Source: Kondoa malvinella (lineage: Eukaryota; Basidiomycota; Agaricostilbomycetes; Agaricostilbales; Kondoaceae). From it: a stretch of 64,000 nt of DNA. Positions 47,848 to 60,564 of the stretch are shown in pieces. Position 1 is the first letter of the stretch. Each line of letters opens with the position of its first letter. The stretch spans positions 1,151,872 to 1,215,871 of the forward strand of contig BCIM01000004.1 in the NCBI GenBank assembly GCA_039545315.1, written 5' to 3'. The notes below the pieces were generated by a model, which was given only the letters and a program-made list of their open reading frames with translations, searched no databases and was not told where the DNA came from. Position numbers and translations under genes: made by a program.

Positions 47848-49598
47848 CTACTGAGCTGGTACAACACCATACGTTCGTTTGTATTTGGAATCGCACTGCT
47901 TGAGGTAATAGGTATTCGGCGCGAGGAATTCCATTGAACCAGAGGGTGTCCAGTCTTTCAAGTTGTGTACCCGCTCTCGCATCTACGATTGAGAGATCAG
48001 CCCAGGCTCAAGAATAGATATCGGTGACATGCCTTCAGAGCATCCACAAATTCTTGACACGGCCGTACTTCAGTCGCGCTCAGCCTCTTCAGTAGGTCCA
48101 TCTTTTGGGCCATGTCTTCCAAATTCGCATCGAATCTCAACGCAAAGAAACTCGATGCCAAACCACTACCGTAACTGAATACGGCTGCTCGCTTGCCCTT
48201 GAGGTCTGAAGCCTTGTTGGAGATGAGAGAAGCTAATGAAGCATAGACTGAAGCGGTGTAGGCGTTGCCGAGTCTTCGCATGCAATTTGTTGTTGGCCAG
48301 ACTTTGCTTTTGTAGGTGTCTTTGGTGAGGTTGATGAAGGTTTTTTCTAGCGCTTTGTCTGTCAGAGAGTCTTCGAAAGAGATTGAAGAAGTTGCAGAGT
48401 CGATAGAGGAGAATTCGGCAGCGGAGGGGTCGCAGGTGTAGTCTTGGTATGCCTACCAAGTAATCAGACAATGACATCTCGGATAAAAGTGAACTCACCA
48501 ATCTCGCTAGACCCTTTTGTACTTGCTTGCCGTAAGGGCCGTGGAAGGTGACATAGTCAAAAGAGCTCAAAGTCGTCTTTTCGCTAGATTTGCCTTCTTT
48601 GCTCTGTTGCTTTGCCAGCTTGGCTTTGTACGTAGCATACACTTTGTCGATCGTGCCGTTGTAGCATTTGACTGTTAGTGGACCGTCCACGGTTGGGTAC
48701 TCGGAAGCAAGAGCAGGTTTGTAGAAGTCCCAGGTGTTTGACATGTAAGTTCCGTGAATGGCTGGTGAGGGAGGAATGAGACTCTTTCCAATGGTATTCG
48801 TTCGCACTCACGCTCAACCACGATAGGTGCGTTTGGCCCTATGAGCATTGCAACCGCTCCGGCTCCGCCTGCAGGTCGTGCAGAACCTTCAGCATAAGTT
48901 GCAATGTCGCCGGCGACAGCAATGGCCCATCTCCCATCCCACGAGCTGCTCTCAACCCAATTGATACAGTTGAAAAGGGCCGCTGTGCCTCCATAGCAAG
49001 CATTCTTAGAGTCAATGCCTTCTATGTCGTGGTTGCCTGATTCCGCAAAGAGGTCCATAAGAACTGTTTTACAGGCTTTTGCTTTGTCAATGATGGTCTC
49101 TGTTCCGACGTCTAATCGGCCGACTGAGCGAGGATCAATGTTGAATTTGCGCATCAGAGAGGAAACGACTGTCAAAGAGCATCAGTCCTGGAGATAATGT
49201 TGTGCTTGACGAGAGCGTACCTGTGAGCAGGAAGCTGTTAATATCCTCTGTATCGTCTGCGAAAGCCATGTATTCCTGTCCCAAGCCAATGGTGTACTGT
49301 TCAATCCAGTCAACTCCCAGAGTTCAGCCGCTCGCACCGAAAGGCTTGTACTGACTTTGCCGGCTGCTACACCATCAAACTTTTCCAATTCCTCTTCAGA
49401 CACGCAGCGAGAAGGGAAATACAGGTCCATAGCGTCTGTCCCAACAAAAATCCAAACAGCGTCAGAATTTCATGCTGCTCGTTGTCAAGCAGGGGAGACA
49501 CAAGACGCACGGATACCGACATTCTGTGGTCGGGCAGTTGCGTCTGGCTGAAAAGGCTGAGTCCCATCGTGATGTCCGTTCATGCCATTCGTAGCCAT
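47848..49598 (-). CDS. ERG13: Hydroxymethylglutaryl-CoA synthase (mevalonate pathway)
   Basis: Condenses acetyl-CoA with acetoacetyl-CoA; feeds sterol synthesis. The ATG at 49598 gives [20 protein letters not shown]. The second exon starts [20 protein letters not shown]. Then come [33 protein letters not shown] and [20 protein letters not shown] with the catalytic Cys. [31 protein letters not shown] and [16 protein letters not shown] follow. Later come [17 protein letters not shown] and [19 protein letters not shown], and a C-terminus [17 protein letters not shown] ... YGVVPAQ with TAG at 47848-47850. No mitochondrial leader, consistent with the cytosolic enzyme. It lies downstream of the Het-C gene on the same strand. 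Confidence 0.95.
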
Positions 49599-49915
49599 TT
49601 TGGGCAGTTGTTACAAAAAAGCTGATCAAAGAAGAGAGATATTCAAGCTGGTCTAGATTATCTGAGCAGTGCTAGTAGCTGAACAGTGCTGACAAGTCTT
49701 CTCGATAGAATAGTATCGTTGCAAGTGATCAAAAGAAGCATTAAAAAACAACCACGAGGTTCGACCGGATTAACCATGAACAGCCTGAACAGCCGCGCTT
49801 TGTCCGGACATGTGCGCAGAAGCCCAAGAGTCCTCTCTTATTGCCAATCTGGTCTTCCTTGATACGGAGGCTGCTGATGACCGGGGTATTGTTGACCATG
49901 ATATCCTTTGCAATG
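49599..49915. other. Intergenic region Het-C 3' / HMG-CoA synthase promoter
   Basis: 317 bp. Translation in other frames gives only shadows. No gene, RNA or repeat recognised. Confidence 0.5.
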
Positions 49916-52900
49916 TCAGACCAAGCAGGGATGTACATGCACTGCCTGCCTACCTGGATAAGGATTTTGAACGGGATCTGGCTGGGGAAAGCCAAAGCCA
50001 GAATCTGGTTGAGGGAAACCACCGTATTGCTGTTGCGCTGGAGGCTGTCCGGGTTGCTGGTAGCTTTGGTCGCCGCTGTAGTACTGGCTTGCTGCTCCAT
50101 GGGCTTGATGCTGTCCCGCCGAAGCTCCGTATTGAGGATCGGCAATAGGAGCTGCACCGTAAGACAAATTGCTTTGATCCATGTCTCTTCTGCCGCCAGT
50201 CTGCTGTGCCAAATTTTGAACTGCAGACAAGCATTAGCAAAAATGTTGCACTAGGTACTTTGTCTCTTACATGTTGAATATCCCGGGATCTGCTGGGCAT
50301 AGCTGTTTGCCATGCCTTGAAATTTGCCCATGAGTTGTTCCGGCCTACGATAACTCAGCCCTGGTATTTTGGCACGTCCTCAGATCCTACCCGGGAATGT
50401 AAGACTGTGACTGGTGAGATTGAGAAGGACCATGACCACAACCCCCGTGAGATTCCATTGTAGCTCCCTGTAGGATAGCGTGAGCTTGTTGTATGATCAA
50501 CTTTGAGCAGCTGTACTTGCCTTGCGAACGTTCTTGTGTGCTCGTACAGAATCGGCAGTCAATGCATTGAGGACATAGCGTTGATCTTGCTCGCTAAACC
50601 ACTTCTGCATCGTGTCGTACCTGGACACAATGGTCAGCTCTGTTTCGTTGAGTTCCTAGCAACCCTGTACATTTCTCTTTGACTATCGAAATCACGTCAG
50701 CACACGCAAAGGACCTCGACCAGACATTACTCACATTTGAGAACGGCCATTGGCAAAGAAAGGGTGATGTAAAGCTTGTAGGACCTCAGAGGCGACTACG
50801 ATTCGTCAGTGCTTATCTGAAGCCGCCGAGAGCCGTAAGTCACCTGAATTGGGATCAATCCCTTGATCATCCCAAGCTCTGACTACGAGGTTGACTGTGA
50901 ACTTGACAATAGTCTGCGCTATACGTCCAGCTGGCTCATTTAAGATCTAGAGGACAGATTAGAACGCTTTCAGATTAGATGAGCAGCGATTTACGTTGGC
51001 GAAGTGATCTTTCGCCAACATCTGCATACATTCAGCATGGCTTGCCCAAAATCTACAGAGCTACTGACCGAATGAGTCGGGTCTGATGCGTTTGGGTCGT
51101 TGAACACAGCAAATTGATCTTCGTTATTGATGACGGCTTGAGAGCCTTGACTCAGCACAGCGGTGGCTTGTGATGTCACTGGATCCAGGTATGGGCCTAT
51201 CTGAGTGAAGACGAACTTGTTGATGCTGTCAAGCGACGTTAATGCTGTCGGTGCAATCCAGGGGTTTGTGACTAACGCGTTGGTGATTTTCTCGAGCAGA
51301 GCACCAAGACCAGGTACTTTTTCGATACCGCTCTCAATTGCCATGCAGACCTTATCCCGGAAGGCTAGAATTTTGAAAAGCGTCGCGTGAAGCTCTTGAG
51401 GGCTGAGCTGGCTCGGGTCAATGGCTCTAGATTGTTGCGATATGTCATCCATTTCGCGCGTCAGTTGCTGGCCGTCTCCAGGCATCTGCGACAGAAGGTT
51501 TCGGAGAGTTGCTGTTGAACCAGGGTTTCGATTTGCCTCGTTGGCTTCTCGCTTCAGCTCGTTGACAGAGGCTTCCGAAATTTTGTCTTTCGCTTCTCCC
51601 AAGACACTGTGCATGAAGTCTGCTCCTCCAAATGTGCTGCCCGATGTGAGTCACAATGAAGCGCACGCTACGAACGGACACCTCACCCAGTCGTTAGAAC
51701 AGGGCACCATCCGCTCGGAGACTGAATCCTGGCGTTGTTGCCGACATGTGGGAACACGTTTCCATGACCCATCTTGATCAGATACAGCTCGCATACGTTT
51801 GAATGAGCGCTAAAATCTTCTAGAGTGTGTAGAAAGGTCCCAAGTAGACGATAGGCTTCATACAGGCTCTGATCTTGACCATTTTGACGAGACCTTCGCC
51901 CTTCATTGATACAGTTCACGATGAGCGATCTGATTAGACCGGATGAGGTTGCCCAGTTCCCGCGCTCGTTGGCAATGTAGTTCTTCATACCCGTGTTTGG
52001 GTCGATTCCAAGCTCGTCCGGGCTGATAGGTCCACGAAGACGAGGATGCACATGCCGAGCATCCTACTAGTAATCAGCAAGCTGTGAGCACTTTCATATA
52101 TCCTGGACGCACTTTGTTCTCGTTATAGCCCTTTTGGTACGACGTCAGCCAGATTGTAGCAATATTTGAGCAGCTTACCCTCGGGTTGTCAATATGCTCT
52201 ATAGGAAGATAGACGCCTAGTCGTGCTTCGGTCACTTCAAATTCACCAGTTGCCTATTTCAGTATCAACAGGCAGGCTTTTCTTATCTTGGGGGAAGAGA
52301 CGTACGTAGCCATGTGCCAGAAAACCCAACAGCATCACCACATTGATGATGGCTTGCACAGACACTTTTTGCATGACTGAGCAAATAGAAGCTGTAATCG
52401 GGCTATGAACGCACATTTGGACAAGCCAGCTACGTCCATTGCTTGTGAGTAGTCACGTAGCCCTATTCAATACGGTCAGCTCAAACTGTTGGCACAAGTA
52501 ATCCTGGACTTGCAGTTTCCGAAGCTATCGCGATCGAGAGGGTTAACGGAATCGTGAAATTAGTTCAACACAGCCTACTATACACGTTTGACTAGTCGCG
52601 TACGTCAGATGCAGACCTGCAAGATTGCAAAGAGAACGAACTGTCTAAACCTCCAAACTGAAGAAGAAGACCATCAGACGAGTAGCACGGATTGCACTCA
52701 AGACCTGCTCACTTTGCCCGCACCGAGCATGGACATGAAGCTAGCAGCTCCTCCACTCTTCTTTGCCAATTCGGCCAGAATGTCAGTGATATCGCCATGA
52801 CGGAAGGCCTGAACAGATACAATCAGCTTGTTGACACATCACATCAGCGGCTGCTAGCTCACCTTCCCTTCTAGGGCAGCAAAGCTAGGGATGTTGCCAG

Positions 52901-53029
52901 CACCTGAATTGCACAAATATGAGCGAATTGGACAGGCTGGGAGATTGCAGATTCACCGAAAGCATGTACTTGAAGCGAAAGCGAAGAGACGACCAGCAAG
53001 GCTGCCAGGCAGATCAATAGACTGGGCAT
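49916..53029 (-). CDS. het-C: Het-C family protein (heterokaryon incompatibility protein C)
   Basis: Het-C proteins are secretory-pathway proteins of fungi, first known as an allorecognition locus in Neurospora. The ATG at 53029 begins a signal peptide (MPSLLICLAALLVVSSLSLQ) followed by VHAFGAGNIPSFAALEGK, the family's mature N-terminus. Next are AFRHGDITDILAELAKK, FGNWLRDYSQAMDV, GFLAHGYATGEFEVT, RLGVYLPIEHIDNPRGY, VHPRLRGPISPDELGIDP and GNWATSSGLIRSLIVNCI. LLGTFLHTLEDFSAHSNVCEL and the Het-C block around MHSVLGEAKDKISE follow. The C-terminal third is Gln/Pro/Tyr/Gly-rich (QQPGQPPAQQQYGGF...). About 15 introns. One (50468-50520) is a GC-AG intron between HKNVRK and GATMESHG. TGA at 49916-49918. 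Whether this copy has any role in self/non-self recognition is unknown. Confidence 0.9.
50468..50520 (-). other. Predicted GC-AG intron in het-C (donor GCAAGT)
   Basis: On the coding strand the exon ends AAG, and the intron starts GCAAGTAC and ends CCTACAG (53 nt). AAG|GCAAGT is the classic strong GC donor. Splicing gives an uninterrupted VRAHKNVRKGATMESHGG, while reading through changes frame. Confidence 0.75.
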
Positions 53030-53207
53030 GACGCTGTTACTAGCAGTGTTAAGCAGATGTAGGCAATATCTGCTTCGTAGTCGCTATAGTACCTGCGATG
53101 ACGGGACGGCTAGCAAAAGCTATGGATACAAGAGGAGAGGAGCGCCCTTCCCTACGTAGATTGCACCGCCTTCGAAAACACGCCGACATTCCGTAATTCC
53201 AGCCCAT

Positions 53208-54427
53208 TCATGCACTGAGGTAAGACTTGAACCAATCCTCAAACACCACTGTGCTGCAGTCCACGCCCGCTTGCTCCAAAACTTTGCAACTCAAATGACA
53301 ATCGCGTGGCCGCGGCTGTAGAAACATCAGCATCCATCGAAAGAAGAGGTACAATACTGACTGTTTCTTCTGGACCAGGTGCTTCGCTTTGCGCTATCAG
53401 ATGCTCGCCACTGTTCCCAGAGAGCTGAGCAAATAGCTTGGCAATCTTCCACTTGGTAAAGAGCTTTTGTGATGAGAAGTGCACTGTTTGGGGCACTTTT
53501 GGATTGCTACTGATTTGATACAAGACTTTCGCAACGTCGCCTACGTATGTTGGGTAGCGTGTCGCATAGTTGTCTTGTTTGCTTGGCTTATCTGTGTTGC
53601 GAGCTGGATCAAGAAGGATGTTTATTGCGCTTTCTTTGGTTTCCTTTACTTCGCCGTAAAGCACTGGAACTCGTAAAATGACAGAGTTGTTGGGATCAGC
53701 GTTCTCTCGGATGGCCTGTTCGCCTGCAATAGCTTTGAGACCATGCTTTGTGCTTGGCTATTCTATTCACCTTGAAGCTTGGTCTCGCCATAGAGCTGAA
53801 GCGGATTTGTCTTTGCGTCCGGTTCGTAGCCTGTTTCGGGTGCCTTTCCGTCGAAGACCTGCCAGTACTGTTAAATGACAACATTCCGTCTAGGGGAATA
53901 CCCACGTAATCTGTCGAAATATAGACGAGCTTGAAATTGAGTGACTTGGACAGCGTAGCCAGATGCTGAGGTACCGCTACGTTCAGTCTTCGCGCAGCAT
54001 CAGGGTCCTGTCGATTTTCAGCATCATGCCCCTTCCAATGTATAGGCAGCTCACAGCTTCTGCGACTGCAATGAGGCATCAGTACGGGCCCACAACATCG
54101 AAATTCTACTGACCATCTGGTCTGCGTTCAGCAGCAGCGTGGATGAGTACTGAACGATAGGGATCAGCTTGGCTTTGACACTCGGGATAGGCTTACCATC
54201 AGGTTTGAACGATTTGATAAGCTCTTCAGTGGCAGCTTGATCGTGTAGATCCAATTTCTGCAGCTCGTTCGTGGCTCTCGAGTGCGCCAAACCAAGGACT
54301 GCAGCAGACGTTCAGCAAATACGCAAGCTGCTGTTGAGCCAATCTGACCTTCTGCGCCTTGGGCTTTGAAGTGTGCGTAGACTGCACGGCCCAACAACCC
54401 ACTGGCACCAGTAATAATGACCTTCAT
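53208..54427 (-). CDS. MAT2B-like NAD(P)-binding protein (RmlD/dTDP-dehydrorhamnose reductase family)
   Basis: In animals MAT2B is the regulatory subunit of methionine adenosyltransferase II; fungal members have unclear roles. ATG at 54427: MKVIITGASGLLGRAVYAHF, a Rossmann GxxGxxG. Then LGLAHSRATNELQKLDLHD, LATLSKSLNFKLVYISTDYVFDGKAP (joined by an intron at about 53860-53906) and LQLYGETKLQGEQAI with the YxxxK pair. VILRVPVLYGEVKETKESA, NYATRYPTYVGDVAKVLYQI and FTKWKIAKLFAQLSG follow, ending VFEDWFKSYLSA with TGA at 53208-53210. The family's STDYVFDG and ATRxPTxVxDVA motifs are clear. The segment between LLNADQMV and HLATLSK is less certain. Confidence 0.85.
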
Positions 54428-54858
54428 CGTGTATGTGTATTCGTCGTTCGCAACTGTCCACTGGTTTCGCAGAAATGTGTAGACGCCGGAGTCGATTTTT
54501 GCAACTTCATAACTTCATAACGTTGCGCTTGACCCGCAAGCAGCACCAGTGGACAACTTTGAGGGCGCTTCTCACTGTCTGGGTCCTCCTCAATCTACTA
54601 TGCCAGCAGACCAGTGCAAAAAGTTGAATTTGTCTATGCAAGATATATGCACCAAGTATGAAGTAGTCAACGCGTCCTTACTTGCCTTCCAGCGGGCGGG
54701 CCGTTAAGCTAGTCTACGCGCCATGCGAAACAATCGTGCTTCACCACATGGGCTCTCTTGCATGAATTATCCTAGTGCATCCCCGCAACTTTGACACTTT
54801 TTAACATCTCTCCGCACTGCATGTCATTCTCCTTTTTGCTTCTTGTTCCCGTCCAAGT
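54428..54858. other. Divergent intergenic region MAT2B-like / GH31
   Basis: 431 bp between the two start codons. Mixed sequence, no gene or repeat recognised. Pyrimidine-rich just before the glycosidase ATG. Confidence 0.5.
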
Positions 54859-57800
54859 ATGAGGTCCTTCAGCCTTCTCCTGCTGGCCGCCTGGGGCGCC
54901 AGTGCTCTTCCCGCACTCGAAGTTCGGCAGCAATATTCGCCTTTGTCGTATGAACCAGACGAATGCCCTGGCTACAAAGCGAGCAATGTCCAAGAATCAA
55001 AGACACTATGCACAATGGACCTGACTCTGGCTGGTCCAGCTTGCAATGCATTCTCAGCTGTATGTCATCCTTCCGTTCTCGAGCTATAAACTTACGATTT
55101 GCTTAGGACATCACCAACTTGAAGCTATGGGCAAAGTACGAAACAGACCACCGCCTGCACATCCGAATCACAGACGCGGATAATGAGCGATACGAAGTTC
55201 CAGAGGATGTGCTACCCAGCCCTCCAGACTCTTCCTCCAGCACACCCAATATCTTGTTCAAGTACGCTGAGTCGCCTTTCTCCTTTGCTGTCATTCGCAA
55301 AGATACCGAAGAAGTCCTCTTTGAGCTAGATGGTCCTCTCGTCTATGAGCAACAGTTCTTCCGGCTTCGCACCAAGCTACCTAACGACCCCAATATCTAT
55401 GGTTTAGGAGAGCACACTGATGGGCTACGTATGTGAAAGCCAATAGGTTCTGTTTCAAGGATCTGATTCCCTTCATTCAGGCTTGCCGACATTCAACTAC
55501 ACTCGGACTCTCTGGAGCAGAGATGCCTATGGGTCTGTTATCCATAAAATTCACCAGCCTGAGAGCTGATATGACCGACGATAGTGTTCCGGCTGGTACA
55601 AACCTCTATGTCAGTCCCGTTGAGCCAGTCTCGTTCAACAAGATCTCATCCGTCTTGCAGGGATCTCATCCAGTCTACTTTGATCATCGCTCCACGGGCA
55701 CGCACGGAGTGTTCCTGAAGAACTCAAATGGAATGGACATCAATATTAATCGCACCGAAAGTGGCGAGCAATACCTACAGTTCAACTCCATTGGCGGCAT
55801 CGTTGACCTCTACCGTAAGGTTGCAGGCTCTTCGCTACCAACTTTGGTTTGCTGACGTATATGCTTGCGACTGCCTAGTCTTGGCCGGCGACACGCCAAT
55901 CGAGACCGCTAAGCAGTATGCTCACGTCGTTGGTTTACCGCTCAGTGTGCCATACTGGTACGTCGCAAATGCTGCTGTCATTTGGATCGAATCTTACCTT
56001 TTCTTGTCAGGGCATTGGGCTTCCACAATTGTCGCTACGGATACAAGGACTACGTAGACGTAGCAGATCAGATTGAGAGCTATGCTGCCGCTGAGATTCC
56101 GCTGGAGACCATGTGGTATGCTTTTGCGCTACTCCTTAGAGACAATCGAATGCTAATACAATGGATAGGACCGACATAGACTATATGTATCGTCGGCAGG
56201 TGTTTACTTTGGATCAGGACTACTATCCTATCGAAGGTGTCAAAGAGGTCATTAAATACCTTCACGATCATGATCAGCAATAGTAAATCAAGAATTTTCA
56301 CCCTAGTCAGCGGCTGATACATCTTGCAGCATTGTCATGGTGGATCCAGCAGTCGCAAGCAACGATGGACCCCCTAATACGCCTTCGAACCCAGAATCTC
56401 CCGGCTCGACTGCGTACACTCGAGGCCTCGACGCCGATATCTTCCTCAAGTATGACAACGGCAAATTGTTCAGAGGCGTTGTCTGGCCTGGTCCTACCGT
56501 CTTCCCTGACTGGTTCGACCCAGCTACCGCTTCGTACTGGACCAAGGAGTTCTTGGACTTCTTCTCCGAAGATCGAGTGGACATTGATGGTCTTTGTATG
56601 TTTGCAGCCTCTTCCGTAGCAGCTATGATCAGCTCATGTCTTCGCTCCAAGGGATCGATATGAATGAGCCAGCCAATTTTGTTGACTGGATTGAAAACCC
56701 AGAAGATCCATTGGCTTACGTTCAAGAGCAAGCAGTTATCTCAGGCAACCCTCCAAACCGAACTTCGGAGCCTCCTGAAGCTGGCACACCGGCGTTCTCC
56801 GGCAACTTGACCCGAAGAGCTTTCGGAGATTTGGACCTGAAGGCTGACTCGCTGCTTCGTCGTCAAGCGCCTGGCGCTTCTCAGCCGCTTGGGTCAGTCA
56901 TCAACTATTTGCGATCAAATCAGCTCTGAACATGATCCACTAGCGGTGGCATTGTATCAGGTGCAACAACAACTGAGCCGAATTATCAATTCCCTGGCTA
57001 TGTCATCAGAAACGCAGCAGGCGGTCTATCGAACCACTCGAGCGATGTCACACTTCATCACACCGGAGGCTACCTCGAATACGACACTCACAACCTCTAC
57101 GGCACTATGATGAGCGAATTCTCTCGCAACGCTATGCTTGCTAGGCGTCCAGGGCGAAAGGTGAGCTCGAAGGCGTGAAGACGATTTTGGGCTGATCTTG
57201 ATGATAGACGCTCGTTGTGACACGATCAACCTTCAGCGGAGCCGGCAGATATGCCCAAAAGTGGTTAGGCGACAACCTGTAATCTCGCTCAACCTCTGGG
57301 TTTTCGACTCAAGCTAATACCATATCTTCTCTCAGATCAACTTGGCAAGACTACAGACTCAGTATCGCTGGTGTGCTCAATTTCGCCAGTATTTTTGCTA
57401 TGCCCGTCGTTGGTGCAGACGTTTGCGGCTTCGGCGACAATACTACGGAAACGCTATGCGCTGTAAGTCATCAGGACCTCCAGTAGCGGCCTATCTGACG
57501 CCTTCTGTCAGCGATGGGCTAGTCTGGGAGCTCTGACATATTCTTTCTACCGCGACCATAGTAAGCAGATGCTACGACATTCGGACAACCGACTGATATC
57601 TTGCTTGTAGACCAGGACGGATCCATCTCGCAAGAGCTCTATAGATGGCCCTTAGTTGCTGAGTCGGCTCGCAAATCGTATGTCCCTGCGAAAGCACAGC
57701 TTCGTCCATTTATAGGCTTATCGCCTTTCCGCAGTATTGCTATTCGCTACCGTTTGCTCGACTACCTATACACAGCGATTCACCGAAGCTCTGAGGATGG

Positions 57801-58552
57801 ATCTCCACCCATCAACCCTGTCTTCTACAAGTATCCGAAAGATATGCAAGCAGCCAAAGTAACTTCCCCTCACTCTGCGCAGTCTGGTCACTAACTCTTT
57901 CTTAGGTGGATCTACAAGCCTTCTTCGGCTACTACTTGCTCGTATCGCCTGTTACTGAAGAAAATTCTACCTCTGTTGATATCTACCTGCCGAACGATCA
58001 ATTCTATGACTTTTACACATACGAACCAATTCGCGGAGAAGGCAAGAACATCTCCTTGAGCGACATCGATTACACTTCTATTCCACTGCACATCCGAGGT
58101 GGTGGTATCCTCCCAATGCGTACAGAATCAGCCATGACCACCAAGGTAAGTTGGTGAAGATGCCCAGAGAAGCGGTTGCTCATACTCTTATCCTGCAGGA
58201 CCTGAGGACCAAGCCTTTCGAGCTCCTGGTCGCACCTGGCCTTGATGGATCTGCAACGGGCGAACTCTACGTTGACGATGGCGATTCATTGGAGCAAGAC
58301 AAGATTACAGATGTCAAGCTGTACTTCAAGGACAACAAGCTGACGGTCTCTGGCAAAACAGCCTATAAAGCTACTCTGGCATCTGTCATCATCTTGAACC
58401 AGTCTTCCGATCGCTCAGCCAAGGTTAACGGCAAAGATGCAAAGACAAGCTACGATGCAAGCAAGAAGTGCATCACCGTATCGCTTGGGTCCATGGACAT
58501 GCAAGAGATGACGGTTGAGCTGTCTGTGAGCGATCCCTTATGCGCTACATAA
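54859..58552 (+). CDS. Secreted GH31 alpha-glucosidase
   Basis: Hydrolyses alpha-1,4-linked glucose from the non-reducing end of malto-oligosaccharides or starch. The ATG at 54859 begins a signal peptide ([19 protein letters not shown]). Family blocks in order are [20 protein letters not shown] and [43 protein letters not shown] and [20 protein letters not shown]. Next is the nucleophile region [13 protein letters not shown], assembled across a 54-nt intron. [34 protein letters not shown] with the acid/base Asp, [33 protein letters not shown] and [14 protein letters not shown] follow. [20 protein letters not shown] and [13 protein letters not shown] come before a beta-sandwich C-terminus. TAA at 58550-58552. 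More than ten introns. Many N-x-S/T sites fit secretion. Confidence 0.95.
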
Positions 58553-58704
58553 TACGGCTGAAAGACGAGACAGTGAGGATTGACTGCGAAAGAAATCAAT
58601 TGTGCATAAATACAACAAGTCTGACAATTCATACTAAATACAAGGCTATTTTACAATCAAGACATATCTGCAGACCCAAACGAACAAAACGATGCAAAGT
58701 CCAT

Positions 58705-60030
58705 TCACTTCTTCGTCGCAACCCTTGGTTCCGTTTCCAGTCCTCTTGTTGTCCAGTTACTTGCTAAAGCGGACTCTCGTATCATCTGAGCTGTTGGGAT
58801 CTGACACATGCATTGCCGACCAACGACGCGCTTCTGATCTGTTGCCGCATACGGAGGGAGAAGAAGTGCCTCTGACAAGCAACGACAACTTGCTAGACCT
58901 ATCGCTTTTCGGACCGTCACTGCTTGTGCCCGTTTCTTGCCTGGCGTTTCGTAGATGAGAGTCAAGATAAGCTCATGACTGATGTGTATGACAGAGCGTG
59001 TTCCTGGATGAGTCGTCGGCTGAAGTCTTCCTTCGTTGGGGAGTCTTTCGGTCAAAGCAAAGCACGAGGCGACTTGAGGCTGAAGAGAGGGCAACGAAAC
59101 CGCTTTCCGTGATAATGGCACAAACGAGTTTTTGATTCGGCAGACATCGGTGTACTCTTCGATACTTCGTCTGGTCTTGCCAAGGTATGCTGTACGAGTG
59201 AGAATCTGGCAGACTAGCTGATCGAAATGACAGTAATGTGCAGGGTCGGCAAACGAAAGGCGCATGTTGAGTAACCCTCCAATTGTGAGCGAGTCAGACA
59301 CAATGTCGATACGATATGGCTGCTTGATATTAGACCGACAGTCGTTGAAAAGAAAGGTGGCTTACACCGAGATTCTCAGACACCTCTTCAACCAAAATCT
59401 CAATCCCTGGTGGCAACTCGTCCTTTCCGCTTGGACTTACGATGCAGTGCAGCGTTCTGGTCGCTCGCAAGACTTTGCGATGTTGTTTCGCCAAGGTTAG
59501 TTCAGCCTACGAGACGTCAAGACTTTGTTTAATGAAGCGCAGCAAGCTCACAGTAATGACAGTCTCGATGTTTGCATTGGCTCCTTGTCTCTCGGTTGCC
59601 GGTAGAGTGCTTGGTAGAGTAAAGGTGAAGCCAAATTCATGCACTCCCGCTGAATATACTTTGTTGTCTAGTTCCAGCACATAAGTTCTGCTATCATCAT
59701 GAGCTTTGCACCTTTCGCAAAGCCAGCAAAACGCACCTGAAGTACAGTTTTCCAGACTGTTCATCGTTGATCACGGGATACTTGAGCGTATATGCTGTCT
59801 CGAGGCGAACCAGCATCTTCGATAGAGTCTTTGGTTTGCCTATGTCAAGTCGGACTCGGCCTCTGACTGCAGACTCGGCAGGTGGTGGCAGGTCATATTC
59901 TTCGTCCGGAGACGGGTAACTGTGCGCAGAGGTATAAGAGAGAAAAATGCAGTGTAGAAGCTCAGAATGCTCACATGAACTGCTGTTCTTCCTCAAGCAA
60001 TATTGCGAGTTTTGCATTCTTGAACAGCAT
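58705..60030 (-). CDS. Arrestin-like domain protein
   Basis: ATG at 60030: MLFKNAKLAILLEEEQQF joins YPSPDEEYDLPPPAESAVRG. This is an arrestin N-domain of the kind found in fungal trafficking adaptors: RVRLDIGKPKTLSKMLVRLE, YVLELDNKVYSAGVHEFGFTFTLPSTLPATE. After further exons, a C-domain-like part is seen: SDSLTIGGLLNMRLSFADPA, a polar linker (RSIEEYTDVCRIK) and HISHELILTLIYETPGKKRA. The LEAGVHEFxFxLxLPxTLP signature is the main evidence. Fungal alpha-arrestins bring ubiquitin ligases to membrane transporters. No PY motif was seen in the exons read, so that role is unproven. Exons between 59300 and 59560 are only partly resolved. Convergent with the GH31 gene. Confidence 0.72.
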
Positions 60031-60564
60031 GAGCGTAGTGCATACTATTGATATCTGCTCGGTCGTTAAGCGTAGAGTTCAAGCATAGGCAGGCCAATAG
60101 ATAAGGCCTGCCAAGACCGAGAGGTCTTGTCATGCGGAGAAAGCGCGGCAGCACGGAAAAGAGAGCGGGCTGTAGCTGACAGTATTTGTTGCCTTTTCAT
60201 CATTGTTGCTGTCCAAACAGAGCAGCGAGGTCGCGTAAACGTCGAAAAGCCGGGGTTGCTGAGGTGATTTCTGTGACATGTTCACTTTTCACGACTTTCG
60301 AGTGACCGATTCAGAGCGACTCTTTGACCGGGTGCAACGATCTCAGACTTGTATTCAGTCTCAGCTCTTCAGCTATGCTATTATTGTCTTATCTTGTCCA
60401 GCCGCCTGTCCACCCTGCTCTATTCTGGCGCTCGTCAAAACATATCATGCGGCTGTTGCTGTTCAACACTTTTGCCTATCCCTAAGAAGGCTGAATGATT
60501 CTCTCGCCGTCTTGAGTGCGCTCTGCAGCGTCAGCTTCCTTTTCCACTGCAATCATCCTTCAAC
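60031..60564. other. Divergent intergenic region arrestin / P450
   Basis: 534 bp. The 250 bp before the P450 ATG are rich in TCT/CTT on the + strand. An open frame from 60278 has no family resemblance. No RNA gene or repeat recognised. Confidence 0.5.

Noticed and set aside
54433..54627. Small ORF in the GH31 / MAT2B-like spacer
   Set aside because: Low-complexity translation with no domain, no splice context and no start in good context.
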